DNA of 64,000 nucleotides from CAZCVI01 sp964502145 (lineage in GTDB: Bacteria > Acidobacteriota > Aminicenantia > UBA2199). This document shows positions 1 through 7,354 of the stretch, piece after piece. The translations under genes and the position numbers were made by a program. The notes under the pieces are model-generated. The model made no database searches, was not told the DNA's origin, and saw only the letters and a program-made list of their open reading frames with translations. The stretch spans positions 1 through 64,000 of the forward strand of contig CAZCVI010000019.1 of NCBI GenBank assembly GCA_964502145.1. The letters run 5' to 3'. Positions within the stretch are counted from its first letter, which is position 1. Each line of letters begins with the position of its first letter.

Positions 1-46
1 CCGGGTCTGTGGGGGAGCCGACGGCGAAAGCCTCGGCTCTACCCGG
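1..46. other. Nested stem-loop of unknown nature
   Basis: Bases 1-6 (ccgggt) pair with 41-46 (acccgg). Inside, 15-21 pair with 33-39, and 23-25/30-32 close a GAAA (GNRA-type) tetraloop at 26-29. The layered stem with a GNRA loop looks like a folded RNA rather than a simple terminator. It touches the window edge and I could not match it to a known RNA family. It may be part of a longer element that begins outside the window. Confidence 0.3.
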
Positions 47-54
47 CGAAAAAG

Positions 55-82
55 AACAGGTCAGGCAATCGCCTGACCTGTT
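55..82 (-). terminator. Intrinsic terminator of the PIN toxin/antitoxin operon
   Basis: A perfect 12-bp stem (55-66 with 71-82) closes a 4-nt loop. Read on the minus strand it is followed at once by C and a run of five T (plus 49-54). It lies about 90 bp beyond the stop of the minus-strand PIN gene, so it most likely ends that operon. Confidence 0.7.
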
Positions 83-174
83 ACAAAATTAATTTGGCAA
101 TTGAATCGACTTGTCCTCTAAATGTACTTCTCCCGTAAGTATAAGATAGAAGGTATGGGATGCAAATGAATAAA

Positions 175-615
175 TTACGAAGATGAAATAATCTCCAAAA
201 ATTCAGTCGGGTTAATGATATCAATGTGTTTATATTTTTTTATTTTTAAAAGGTGAGGATCACCACTCACAATATATCTCGCACCCGCAGCAATGGCCAG
301 TTCAACAAATTTCAAATCGTCAGCATCTTCAATATTTATCTCCTTTTCAACATCGCCGCTATTTACCCTTGAAATGAGATAAAATTCACTCACTGTAAAT
401 AAGGACTCAAGTATCTGGGGAATATCCAACTTTCTTTGCGTTACGATTTGTGAAAACTTACCCCTCTGCAATACTTCTTCAAATTCTTCAAACGTTTCAT
501 AACTCTGAGCCAATTGAATTTCATCCCCATTCTCAACAAGCTGCAGGATTTTACTGGGAGGACCGCTCCAGAAAATCCCAGAAATCAGGACATTGGTATC
601 CAAAACGATAATCAT
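175..615 (-). CDS. PIN-domain toxin, COG1569-like ribonuclease
   Basis: This 146-residue protein has a PIN domain along its whole length. PIN toxins are metal-dependent ribonucleases that cleave RNA until bound by their antitoxin. The acidic residues expected in the active site are present: D6 in the opening VLDTNVL motif, a Glu-rich stretch at 43-47, the D97/D99/D100 cluster, and D119 in SGDPHLL. Length and motifs fit the 'putative toxin-antitoxin system toxin, PIN family' group. It follows the small upstream gene with a 4-nt ATGA-type overlap, as is normal when the antitoxin is translated first. The operon ends at the hairpin at 55-82. The target RNA cannot be inferred. Confidence 0.85.
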   Translation of the reverse strand: MIIVLDTNVLISGIFWSGPPSKILQLVENGDEIQLAQSYETFEEFEEVLQRGKFSQIVTQRKLDIPQILESLFTVSEFYLISRVNSGDVEKEINIEDADDLKFVELAIAAGARYIVSGDPHLLKIKKYKHIDIINPTEFLEIISSS

Positions 616-833
616 AATGAATGTCTGACTTTGTGGACTTCCGCGACAATTTCTTCCAGATTCATTTCGTCACCATACGAGTTGTCTGCAAAGGAGGCAA
701 GGCTCTTCTTCATTTTTTTTAATACCAGTGTGTCATCTTTTTCAAAAACCACCAATCTCTCATTCCCTCTGGACCAATCATCAACAATTTTCATTATCTC
801 TTTTTTGTTCTGCATTACTTTATCAACCCACAT
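612..833 (-). CDS. Putative antitoxin of the PIN toxin pair
   Basis: This small protein (about 73 residues) precedes and overlaps the PIN toxin by 4 nt, the usual antitoxin position. The middle (VVFEKDDTLVLKKMKK) resembles the short beta-strand DNA-binding part of AbrB/MazE-like antitoxins. The charged C-terminal part (NLEEIVAEVHKVRHSL) would be the toxin-binding tail. The start at 833 is preferred over 845 because a GGAGG at 839-843 sits 5 nt upstream of it. The pair is probably autoregulated by the antitoxin, but no operator was identified. The family assignment rests on position more than on sequence. Confidence 0.65.
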   Translation of the reverse strand: MWVDKVMQNKKEIMKIVDDWSRGNERLVVFEKDDTLVLKKMKKSLASFADNSYGDEMNLEEIVAEVHKVRHSL

Positions 834-916
834 GATGGCCTCCATATTTATATTATGATTTAAAAAAGGGAATTTGTCAACCGATTAGAAAAATGACCAG
901 CTATTCAAAAAAAATT

Positions 917-954
917 GCCCACGGCGAAAAGTTTTTGATCTTTTCGCCGTGGGC
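917..954 (-). terminator. Intrinsic terminator of the acyl-CoA carboxylase operon
   Basis: A perfect 15-bp stem (917-931 with 940-954) has an 8-nt loop. On the minus strand it is followed by AA and eight T (plus 907-914). It lies about 40 bp beyond the stop of the minus-strand biotin carrier gene and is the best terminator in the window. Confidence 0.85.
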
Positions 955-992
955 GTTTAATTATCTTTTTGCCCGCAGGGCGCAATGAATCT

Positions 993-1508
993 CTACTCGA
1001 TTTCCACCAACAGGTGATTGGCCAGAATATTCTCGCCTTCCTTGACACCGATCGCTTTAATAATCCCCGCTTTAGGCGCCCGGATCTCGTTTTCCATTTT
1101 CATCGCTTCATGGATCAAGATAATATCATCCTCGTTTACCTTGTCATTCACCCGGTAATAGATTTTTTTGATACTGCCGGGAATAAAACTCTTGACAATC
1201 CCCGATTTAGATGAGGCCAACGGTTTTTCCTTGAAATAGAACAACTGGTCAATCTTCAGCAATGAAGCCGAATAATAATCACCATTCACATAAATACCCG
1301 TCGGATACCCATCGTTGTCCGTTTCCAGTTCTACCTGATACAAGCGATCATTCAAACGAAAGGATTTCACTTTTTCCTCATCGTATTCACCCACTGAAAT
1401 CGCGTAATTCGATTTGTTGATCTTGAGCGAGGTTTCCGAATGAAAAGTGGCGTTATTGGTGATCTCAATATCAAAATTATTATTCTCAACCTGGAATTTG
1501 TATTTCAT
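993..1508 (-). CDS. Biotin carboxyl carrier protein of an acyl-CoA carboxylase
   Basis: The 171-residue protein ends in a biotinyl/lipoyl domain (about residues 95-171) with the biotinylation motif EAMKMEN; the modified lysine is K137. It shuttles CO2 as carboxybiotin between the biotin carboxylase and the carboxyltransferase. The N-terminal ~90 residues are not a biotinyl fold. They resemble the linker/BT region of propionyl-CoA carboxylase alpha chains, as if a fused alpha chain had been split into two genes. It is the last gene of a three-gene minus-strand operon, 8 bp after the carboxylase gene, and is followed by the terminator at 917-954. Confidence 0.9.
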   Translation of the reverse strand: MKYKFQVENNNFDIEITNNATFHSETSLKINKSNYAISVGEYDEEKVKSFRLNDRLYQVELETDNDGYPTGIYVNGDYYSASLLKIDQLFYFKEKPLASSKSGIVKSFIPGSIKKIYYRVNDKVNEDDIILIHEAMKMENEIRAPKAGIIKAIGVKEGENILANHLLVEIE

Positions 1509-1516
1509 GATTCACC

Positions 1517-3004
1517 TCACATCCTGGTAAACAACCGCTTAAAAAATCCAGGCTGTTTCATGGTTTCTAATTTTTCTTTGTAATTCTTCTTCATATTATC
1601 CATGTGAAATGCCGCTGACAATAATGCCGTGGCCGTGGCTATATCCTCTTCACTCTTTTTACGGGTGCCAAAGTTATGCTTCAGATTCACAAAATCAATG
1701 ATCGTTTCACCTTTCTCCAGGCTTTTACTGCGGAGTAAATCTTTCAAAAAAGGGATATTGGTTTTTATGCCACGGATAATGATGTTGTTCAGGAAATTTT
1801 TGAGATCGTTAAGCGAGTGATCGCGCCGATACGACACGGTGGCAATTTTTCCGATATAAGGATCATACAAGGGCGACACTTTCGCCCCAGTATACAAAGA
1901 GGTCTTAAACATGTTCCTGATACAAGAATAATTGTAAAACTCGGTCACTACCCCTGACGAAGGCTGGAAATTATCAAACGGATTCTCCGCCATGACAGAT
2001 AATAAGATGCCATGTAACCGGGGCTGGATAATTTCCACGCCCTTCACATCGTGCAATAACTCGCCATTGCAAATGGCAAAATGTTTTTTCATAAAGTTGG
2101 CGATGATGTGCAGTTCTGGCAGCAACGTGTTGATCTGGAAACTGGGATTGATCTCGGAAAAATAAGCGGTGCCCTTGTTGACAATAAATTCCACGTACCC
2201 CAACCCGACAAAATCAATCTCATCAATCAACCGCTTGGCGTCCCGGTAAAGCGCAGCACGCAGACTATCGGTTAAATTGGGGGACGGCGACTCCTGAAAA
2301 ATTTTCTGGAACCGACGCTGAATGGAAGATTCAATCTCTGGCGGAAACAGGGTGTTGCCCTGCACATCACGGATAAACGGTAGTTCAATGTGATGGGCAT
2401 GGGGAAAAAATTCCTCCAGAAACAACCCGTGGCGCTGATTCTCTTCCTGCTTCAACATCTTGTTGATCCGTTCCTGAGCATCCTTCTTGTAATCCACTAA
2501 GCGAATACCAATACCACCGGAACCATTCAATGGCTTGATCAACATGGGGTATTTATCATCTGAAGGTAGGAAATCCAGCGATACGGGCGTTTTGATCAGG
2601 TCCGAATGGGGCACGATCTTTATGCCCAGTCCACTGGCGATCTTGCGCAACCCGATCTTGTCCCTGACCTTTTTTAATACCTTCGAATTGGGCCCGATAA
2701 ATTTAATGTTATTTTGCTCGCACAACTCCGCGAACTCCCAGCTTTCAGCCAGGAAACCATAACCGGGATGAATATAATCGGCTTGCAGTTCCAACGCTTT
2801 GTCGATAATGGTTTCCATATCGTTATAACTATCTTCCAAACGGGATGAATAGAATTTGAAACTCTTCTCTACCAGCTTCACAGGCAAGGAATTGGAATCC
2901 TCCGGTGAATGCAGCAGTATCGTTTCAAACCCCAGCGCCTTGTATGCATCAATAATATCCAATGCCACAACGCCCCGGTTCGGTATAATGACCTTTTTTC
3001 TCAT
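1517..3004 (-). CDS. Biotin carboxylase subunit with altered active site
   Basis: The 495-residue protein is a full-length biotin carboxylase: pre-ATP-grasp domain, ATP-grasp domain (about 115-320) and C-terminal BC domain. The family normally carboxylates biotin with ATP and bicarbonate. Conserved features are IHPGYGFLAES (78-88), K116, K157, H205, SIQRRFQK (227-234), E272 and R363. The segment normally reading E-M-N-T-R-x-Q-V-E-H is EINPSFQINT here (284-293). The equivalents of E. coli R292 and E296 are therefore S288 and N292, and the glycine loop is GSGGIGI. In E. coli these residues bind and deprotonate bicarbonate, so activity may be changed or low. The last ~45 residues are an extra basic tail. 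Start ATG at 3004; it lies between the carboxyltransferase and carrier genes. Confidence 0.9.
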   Translation of the reverse strand: MRKKVIIPNRGVVALDIIDAYKALGFETILLHSPEDSNSLPVKLVEKSFKFYSSRLEDSYNDMETIIDKALELQADYIHPGYGFLAESWEFAELCEQNNIKFIGPNSKVLKKVRDKIGLRKIASGLGIKIVPHSDLIKTPVSLDFLPSDDKYPMLIKPLNGSGGIGIRLVDYKKDAQERINKMLKQEENQRHGLFLEEFFPHAHHIELPFIRDVQGNTLFPPEIESSIQRRFQKIFQESPSPNLTDSLRAALYRDAKRLIDEIDFVGLGYVEFIVNKGTAYFSEINPSFQINTLLPELHIIANFMKKHFAICNGELLHDVKGVEIIQPRLHGILLSVMAENPFDNFQPSSGVVTEFYNYSCIRNMFKTSLYTGAKVSPLYDPYIGKIATVSYRRDHSLNDLKNFLNNIIIRGIKTNIPFLKDLLRSKSLEKGETIIDFVNLKHNFGTRKKSEEDIATATALLSAAFHMDNMKKNYKEKLETMKQPGFFKRLFTRM

Positions 3005-3087
3005 TTTACTGTACTCCTAATCGTTTTCGCGATTCGTATTAAACGCTTCGTTTGAGCGATTGTCATTTCATTTTACCCGTTGCGAAA

Positions 3088-4632
3088 TTACAGCGGGATG
3101 TTCCCATGTTTTTTCCAGGGCGTGTGCAATGCTTTATTCTCTAGAGATTCCAGGCCACGGATCAATAACGGGCGCGTTTCAGTGGGCAGAATAATATCAT
3201 CAATATACCCCAACGAGGCCGGTAACTCCGGGTTGGCAAATTTATCCTTGTATTCCTGGATCAAACGTTCGCGTAAAGTTTCCGGTTGTTCCGCGCTGGA
3301 GATATCTTTTTTAAATATCACATTGATCGCACCCTGTGGTCCCATCACCGCGATTTCTGCCGTGGGCCATGCATAAACAATATCTGCGCCCAGATGTTTC
3401 GAACTCATGACAATATACGCCCCACCGTAAGCCTTGCGCGTGATTACCGTCAGTTTGGGCACTGTTGCTTCCGAATAGGCGTAGAGTAATTTGGCGCCAT
3501 GTTTGATAATCCCCAGCTCTTCCTGGTCCCGGCCCGGTAAAAAACCCGGCACATCCACCAACGTGATCAACGGGATGTTAAACGCATCGCAGAAACGGAT
3601 AAAACGCGCCCCTTTTAACGAAGCATGCACATCCAACGTGCCCGCGTAAACGCAGGGGTTGTTGGCAATAATGCCCACTGTTCGACCCGCCATCTTGGCG
3701 AAACAAACCACCAGATTCTGCGCAAAACTCTTGTGAACTTCCAAAAATTTCCCGTTATCCGTGATCAGAGCAATCACCTCTTTGACATCGTAAGGTTTAT
3801 TCGGGTTGACTGGCACGATCTCGTTGAGCATGTCTTCCATGCGATCGTAAGGGTCTGTTGTTTGTTGCAACGGCGGTGGCACAGCATTCGAGGATGGTAA
3901 ATAGTTCAACAGTTCTTTCACCATGTCCAGCGTATTCTTTTCGTCGCTACCCACAAAATGCGTCACCCCTGATTTCGAAGAATGGGTGTTTGCACCACCC
4001 AGTTCGTCGAAAGTCACTTCTTCCTTGTTCACCGCTTTAATCACTTCCGGTCCAGTCACGAACATATGGGATTTGTTTTGTACCATGAACACAAAGTCCG
4101 TGATGCCCGGTGAATACACCGCGCCACCTGCACAGGGGCCCATGATTACTGAAATTTGCGGGATAACACCCGAGCACAGCGTGTTGCGGTAAAAAATATC
4201 GCCGTAACCCGCCAAACTGCTGATTCCTTCCTGGATGCGTGCGCCACCCGAATCATTGATACCCACAATCGGCGCTCCCGCTTTTAATGCCAGGTCCATC
4301 ACGTTCACTATCTTGTGCGCGTGCATCTCGCCCAGCGATCCTCCCAATACCGTAAAATCCTGGGAATAAATATAAACCGTTCTATCCTGAACCTTCCCAT
4401 ATCCAGTGATGACACCATCACCTAAAAATTTTTTTTTCTCCAGTCCGAAATTGGTGGACCGGTGAAGCATGTATCCCTGAAGTTCGACAAAAGTACCGGG
4501 ATCGAAAAAATATTCAATTCGTTCGCGAGCAGTCATCAAACCATCCGTGGTTCGCTTGGCCAGCTTATCCAGACCACCTGCCGCATCTCGTTCTTCTCTT
4601 AACTTTTTTAAACCCTTGATTTTGTTTTTCAT
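3088..4632 (-). CDS. Acyl-CoA carboxylase carboxyltransferase (propionyl-CoA carboxylase beta type)
   Basis: The 514-residue protein has both crotonase-fold halves of the carboxyltransferase family (PccB/MmdA). It moves CO2 from carboxybiotin to an acyl-CoA, most often propionyl-CoA. Family motifs include GGSLGEMHAHK, GINDSGGARIQEG, GPCAGGAVYSPG, and in the second half VDVPGFLPG and AYGGAYIVMSSK. Both halves are intact and the length is normal. It is the first gene of the operon, 83 bp before the biotin carboxylase. Substrate (acetyl-, propionyl- or methylmalonyl-CoA) cannot be fixed from sequence. No methylmalonyl mutase or sodium-pump decarboxylase subunit lies nearby. Confidence 0.9.
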   Translation of the reverse strand: MKNKIKGLKKLREERDAAGGLDKLAKRTTDGLMTARERIEYFFDPGTFVELQGYMLHRSTNFGLEKKKFLGDGVITGYGKVQDRTVYIYSQDFTVLGGSLGEMHAHKIVNVMDLALKAGAPIVGINDSGGARIQEGISSLAGYGDIFYRNTLCSGVIPQISVIMGPCAGGAVYSPGITDFVFMVQNKSHMFVTGPEVIKAVNKEEVTFDELGGANTHSSKSGVTHFVGSDEKNTLDMVKELLNYLPSSNAVPPPLQQTTDPYDRMEDMLNEIVPVNPNKPYDVKEVIALITDNGKFLEVHKSFAQNLVVCFAKMAGRTVGIIANNPCVYAGTLDVHASLKGARFIRFCDAFNIPLITLVDVPGFLPGRDQEELGIIKHGAKLLYAYSEATVPKLTVITRKAYGGAYIVMSSKHLGADIVYAWPTAEIAVMGPQGAINVIFKKDISSAEQPETLRERLIQEYKDKFANPELPASLGYIDDIILPTETRPLLIRGLESLENKALHTPWKKHGNIPL

Positions 4633-4713
4633 CGTTTTCTATTTTGTCCTCATGTTTTTTTGCTGTGGTAAAAATAAAATTGTAACCTGTTTTCGAGTAA
4701 AAATCAAATATAC

Positions 4714-4742
4714 TTGACAAAGACTGGATTATTTTTTATGAT
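4714..4742 (+). promoter_or_regulatory. Sigma70-type promoter of the EF-G paralogue
   Basis: TTGACA at 4714-4719, a 17-bp spacer and TATGAT at 4737-4742. The predicted start near 4749 gives a ~90-nt leader. A TATAAT at 4753 has no -35 partner. Confidence 0.7.
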
Positions 4743-4838
4743 TTACCTTTACTATAATATATTTGCAAAAATAAAGCAAAAAAGAGCAAGAAGGTTGTGA
4801 CGATACCAAAGAAATAGGATATAGACAGGAGGAAACAT

Positions 4839-6920
4839 ATGAAAAGTTTTGGAAGTGAATTTATAAGGAATGTGGCAGTGGTTGGTCACGGGCAGACTGG
4901 TAAGACAAGTCTTGTCTCCGCCATCCTGTTCAACACCGGGATGGTCAACAGATTGGGAAAGGTGGAGCAAGGGAATACTGTAACGGATTATGATGAAGAA
5001 GAAATTGAGAAAAAAATCACTATCCAGGCTTCTATGGCCTATGCAGTCAAGGATAAATATAAAATTAATATCATAGATACTCCCGGTTTTGCCAATTTTG
5101 TCTGGGAAACCCGGGTTTCCCTGCGCGCCGTAGAAACTGCATTGATGTTGGTGAGTGCCACTGAAGGTGTGGAAGTGCAAACGGAAAAAATATTCGATTC
5201 CATCACCGATCTGAAAAAACCCACCGTGTTCGTTATTAACAAGATGACCAAGGAATTGGCCGACTTTGATAAAACCTATAGTTCCATCGTGGAGTCTTTT
5301 GGTAAAAACGTTATTGCCATTCAATACCCCATTGGTAGCGGTGATAATTTCAGCGGTATCGTGGACCTGTTAAGCATGAAAGCCTACGAGTACAGTGATG
5401 ATGAAAAAGGCACATACAAGGAAATCGATGTGCCGGCAGATTTACAGGATGATCTGGCTTCACGGCGGGAAGAATTGATCGAAAAAATCGCTGAAAATGA
5501 TGAACAGTTGATGGAGAAGTATTTTGAAGAGGGTGATTTAAACCCCGAAGAGATTGCCACCGGTTTAAAGATCGGCATTATGAAACAGATGATCTATCCC
5601 GTGCTGGTCCTAGACGCCTATTGCAATATTGGCGTGCAGCATCTGGTGGATTTTATCATCACCAATATCCCCACCATACTGGACATCAATGAAACACAGG
5701 CCATTGATAAAACAGTTAAAGCCGACAAAGACGCCCCACTTTCCGCGCTGGTATTTAAAACCATTTCCGATCCCTATACTGGCAAAATTTCTATCATGAA
5801 GATATTCTCCGGTCATTTTAAGGCCGATTCCTCGCCTTTGAACGCCAATAAAGGTGTTGCCGAACGGGTTGGCGGTGCTTTCTTGCTCCAGGGTAAAACC
5901 CAGGAAACAGTGGAAGAAGGTTTACCCGGCGATATCGTGGCCGTAGCCAAATTAAAAGAGACCCAAACCGGCGATACGCTCACTGTTAAAGGGACAAATA
6001 TTGTATTCCCACCATTCAAGTACCCCATTCCTTCCATTTCCTTCGCCATGGAACCAAAATCACGGGAAGATGAAAATAAAATTTCCCCGGCCATGCAAAA
6101 AATCATGGAAGAAGACCCCACGGTAAAAGCCACCCGCGATGTGCAGACCAAAGAACTGGTTATTTCTGGGAACGGTCAGTTGCACGTGGAGTTAGTGGTC
6201 AGTCGCTTAAAGAAAAAATACGGTGTTGTTGTAGAAATGAAGCCGCCGAAAGTTCCGTACCGTGAAACGATTAAAGGTCATGCCGATGTCGAAGTAAAAT
6301 ATAAAAAGCAGAGTGGTGGTCGTGGACAATTCGCGCATATTTTTATTAAGATGGACCCCCTGCCCCGTGGTGGTGATTTTGCCTTTGAAGAAACCATTTT
6401 TGGCGGCGCTATTCCCAAGAACTTCGTGCCCGCAGTAGAAAAAGGTATCCGCGAAGCCAAGGATCATGGTTTCTTAGCCGGTTATCCCATGGTGGATTTC
6501 AAAGTGAACCTTTATGATGGTAGTTATCATGATGTTGACTCCTCGGATATGGCGTTTAAGATTGCTGGGTCCAAAGCGTTTAAGAAAGCCGTGGCCGAAT
6601 GCAAGCCCACGCTTTTGGAACCTATCATGCATGTGGAAGTTGTTATTCCCGAAGAGTATATGGGAGACATCAATGGTAATTTGAGTGGCAGGCGGGGTAA
6701 GATCCAGGGTATGGAAGCAATCGGCAAGAGTCATGTGGTCAAAGCGTCGGTGCCCATGGTGGAAATGCTTGATTTTAATCCCACGTTGACCTCAATTACG
6801 GGTGGACGGGGAACGTACACCATGGAATTCTCTCATTTTGAAGAAGTGCCCTTCCAGTTGCATAAGAAGATCATCGAAGACTCTGTGAAAGAAGGCCGAA
6901 TCAGAGAAGAAGAAGAATAA
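4839..6920 (+). CDS. EF-G-like GTPase paralogue (EF-G2 type)
   Basis: The 693-residue protein has the full EF-G layout: GTPase domain, domain II, and domains III-V. Elongation factor G drives ribosomal translocation by GTP hydrolysis. The P-loop is GHGQTGKT (16-23). However, the switch II motif DTPGH is DTPGF (80-84), losing the catalytic histidine, and the guanine-specificity motif NKxD is NKMT (134-137). The canonical EF-G is encoded at 25188-27278. This copy is therefore a divergent paralogue of the kind called EF-G2, whose cellular role is unsettled. It has a strong promoter and an AGGAGG site 7 nt before the ATG, so it is probably well expressed. A strong hairpin follows the stop. Confidence 0.85.
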   Translation: MKSFGSEFIRNVAVVGHGQTGKTSLVSAILFNTGMVNRLGKVEQGNTVTDYDEEEIEKKITIQASMAYAVKDKYKINIIDTPGFANFVWETRVSLRAVETALMLVSATEGVEVQTEKIFDSITDLKKPTVFVINKMTKELADFDKTYSSIVESFGKNVIAIQYPIGSGDNFSGIVDLLSMKAYEYSDDEKGTYKEIDVPADLQDDLASRREELIEKIAENDEQLMEKYFEEGDLNPEEIATGLKIGIMKQMIYPVLVLDAYCNIGVQHLVDFIITNIPTILDINETQAIDKTVKADKDAPLSALVFKTISDPYTGKISIMKIFSGHFKADSSPLNANKGVAERVGGAFLLQGKTQETVEEGLPGDIVAVAKLKETQTGDTLTVKGTNIVFPPFKYPIPSISFAMEPKSREDENKISPAMQKIMEEDPTVKATRDVQTKELVISGNGQLHVELVVSRLKKKYGVVVEMKPPKVPYRETIKGHADVEVKYKKQSGGRGQFAHIFIKMDPLPRGGDFAFEETIFGGAIPKNFVPAVEKGIREAKDHGFLAGYPMVDFKVNLYDGSYHDVDSSDMAFKIAGSKAFKKAVAECKPTLLEPIMHVEVVIPEEYMGDINGNLSGRRGKIQGMEAIGKSHVVKASVPMVEMLDFNPTLTSITGGRGTYTMEFSHFEEVPFQLHKKIIEDSVKEGRIREEEE

Positions 6921-6936
6921 ACAATAAACTTTGTAT

Positions 6937-6999
6937 CGGCGGCAGTTATCAGACCTGATAGCTGCCGCCGTTAATCGTAGAAGCGGCATCCTGCCGCTT
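6937..6999 (+). terminator. Tandem hairpins after the EF-G paralogue
   Basis: A long stem (6937-6950 with 6957-6970) is followed by a second perfect hairpin (6981-6988 with 6992-6999). T-runs are poor, so termination may depend on another factor. They begin 16 bp after the EF-G stop. From 7000 to 7123 I see nothing further. Confidence 0.55.
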
Positions 7000-7123
7000 T
7001 GATAAACTGGCTGTCCTGGTTGGTAAATCTCAGGAGAAATTGCATCTGTTTCTTTTTTTTCCATTTGTCCCTAATTTCACTAATCCAAAAAATGAAAAAG
7101 TAAAACACTAGCAACCGGGTTTG

Positions 7124-7152
7124 TTGACTTCCCATCTTCTTTCAGATAAAAT
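7124..7152 (+). promoter_or_regulatory. Putative promoter of the PHP-ATPase/AlbA_2 operon
   Basis: TTGACT (7124-7129), 17-bp spacer, TAAAAT (7147-7152). This predicts a ~195-nt leader before the ATG at 7355. No convincing reading frame or named riboswitch is seen in that leader. Confidence 0.5.
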
Positions 7153-7354
7153 AAAGTATGATTACCTTTAACGATAAAAAACTGGCTGCCCGGATCGTTT
7201 TTTGCAGGAAAAAAAGTTATGCAAGGATGTATTGCTGCATGATTTCTTTCATTTTCCAAAACCACCGCGGGCACGACATCCTGCGGATACAGACAGTGTT
7301 GAGGGAATAGTTTAAAGAGAATAATCCCACTAATACGCAAGCGGAGGCTCATCA

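Noticed and set aside
4753..4758. TATAAT box upstream of the EF-G paralogue
   Set aside because: It is 33 bp from the TTGACA; the TATGAT at 4737 has the correct 17-bp spacing.
4752..5324. 190-codon minus-strand frame opposite the EF-G paralogue
   Set aside because: It lies antisense to a well-supported EF-G reading frame and has no family features.
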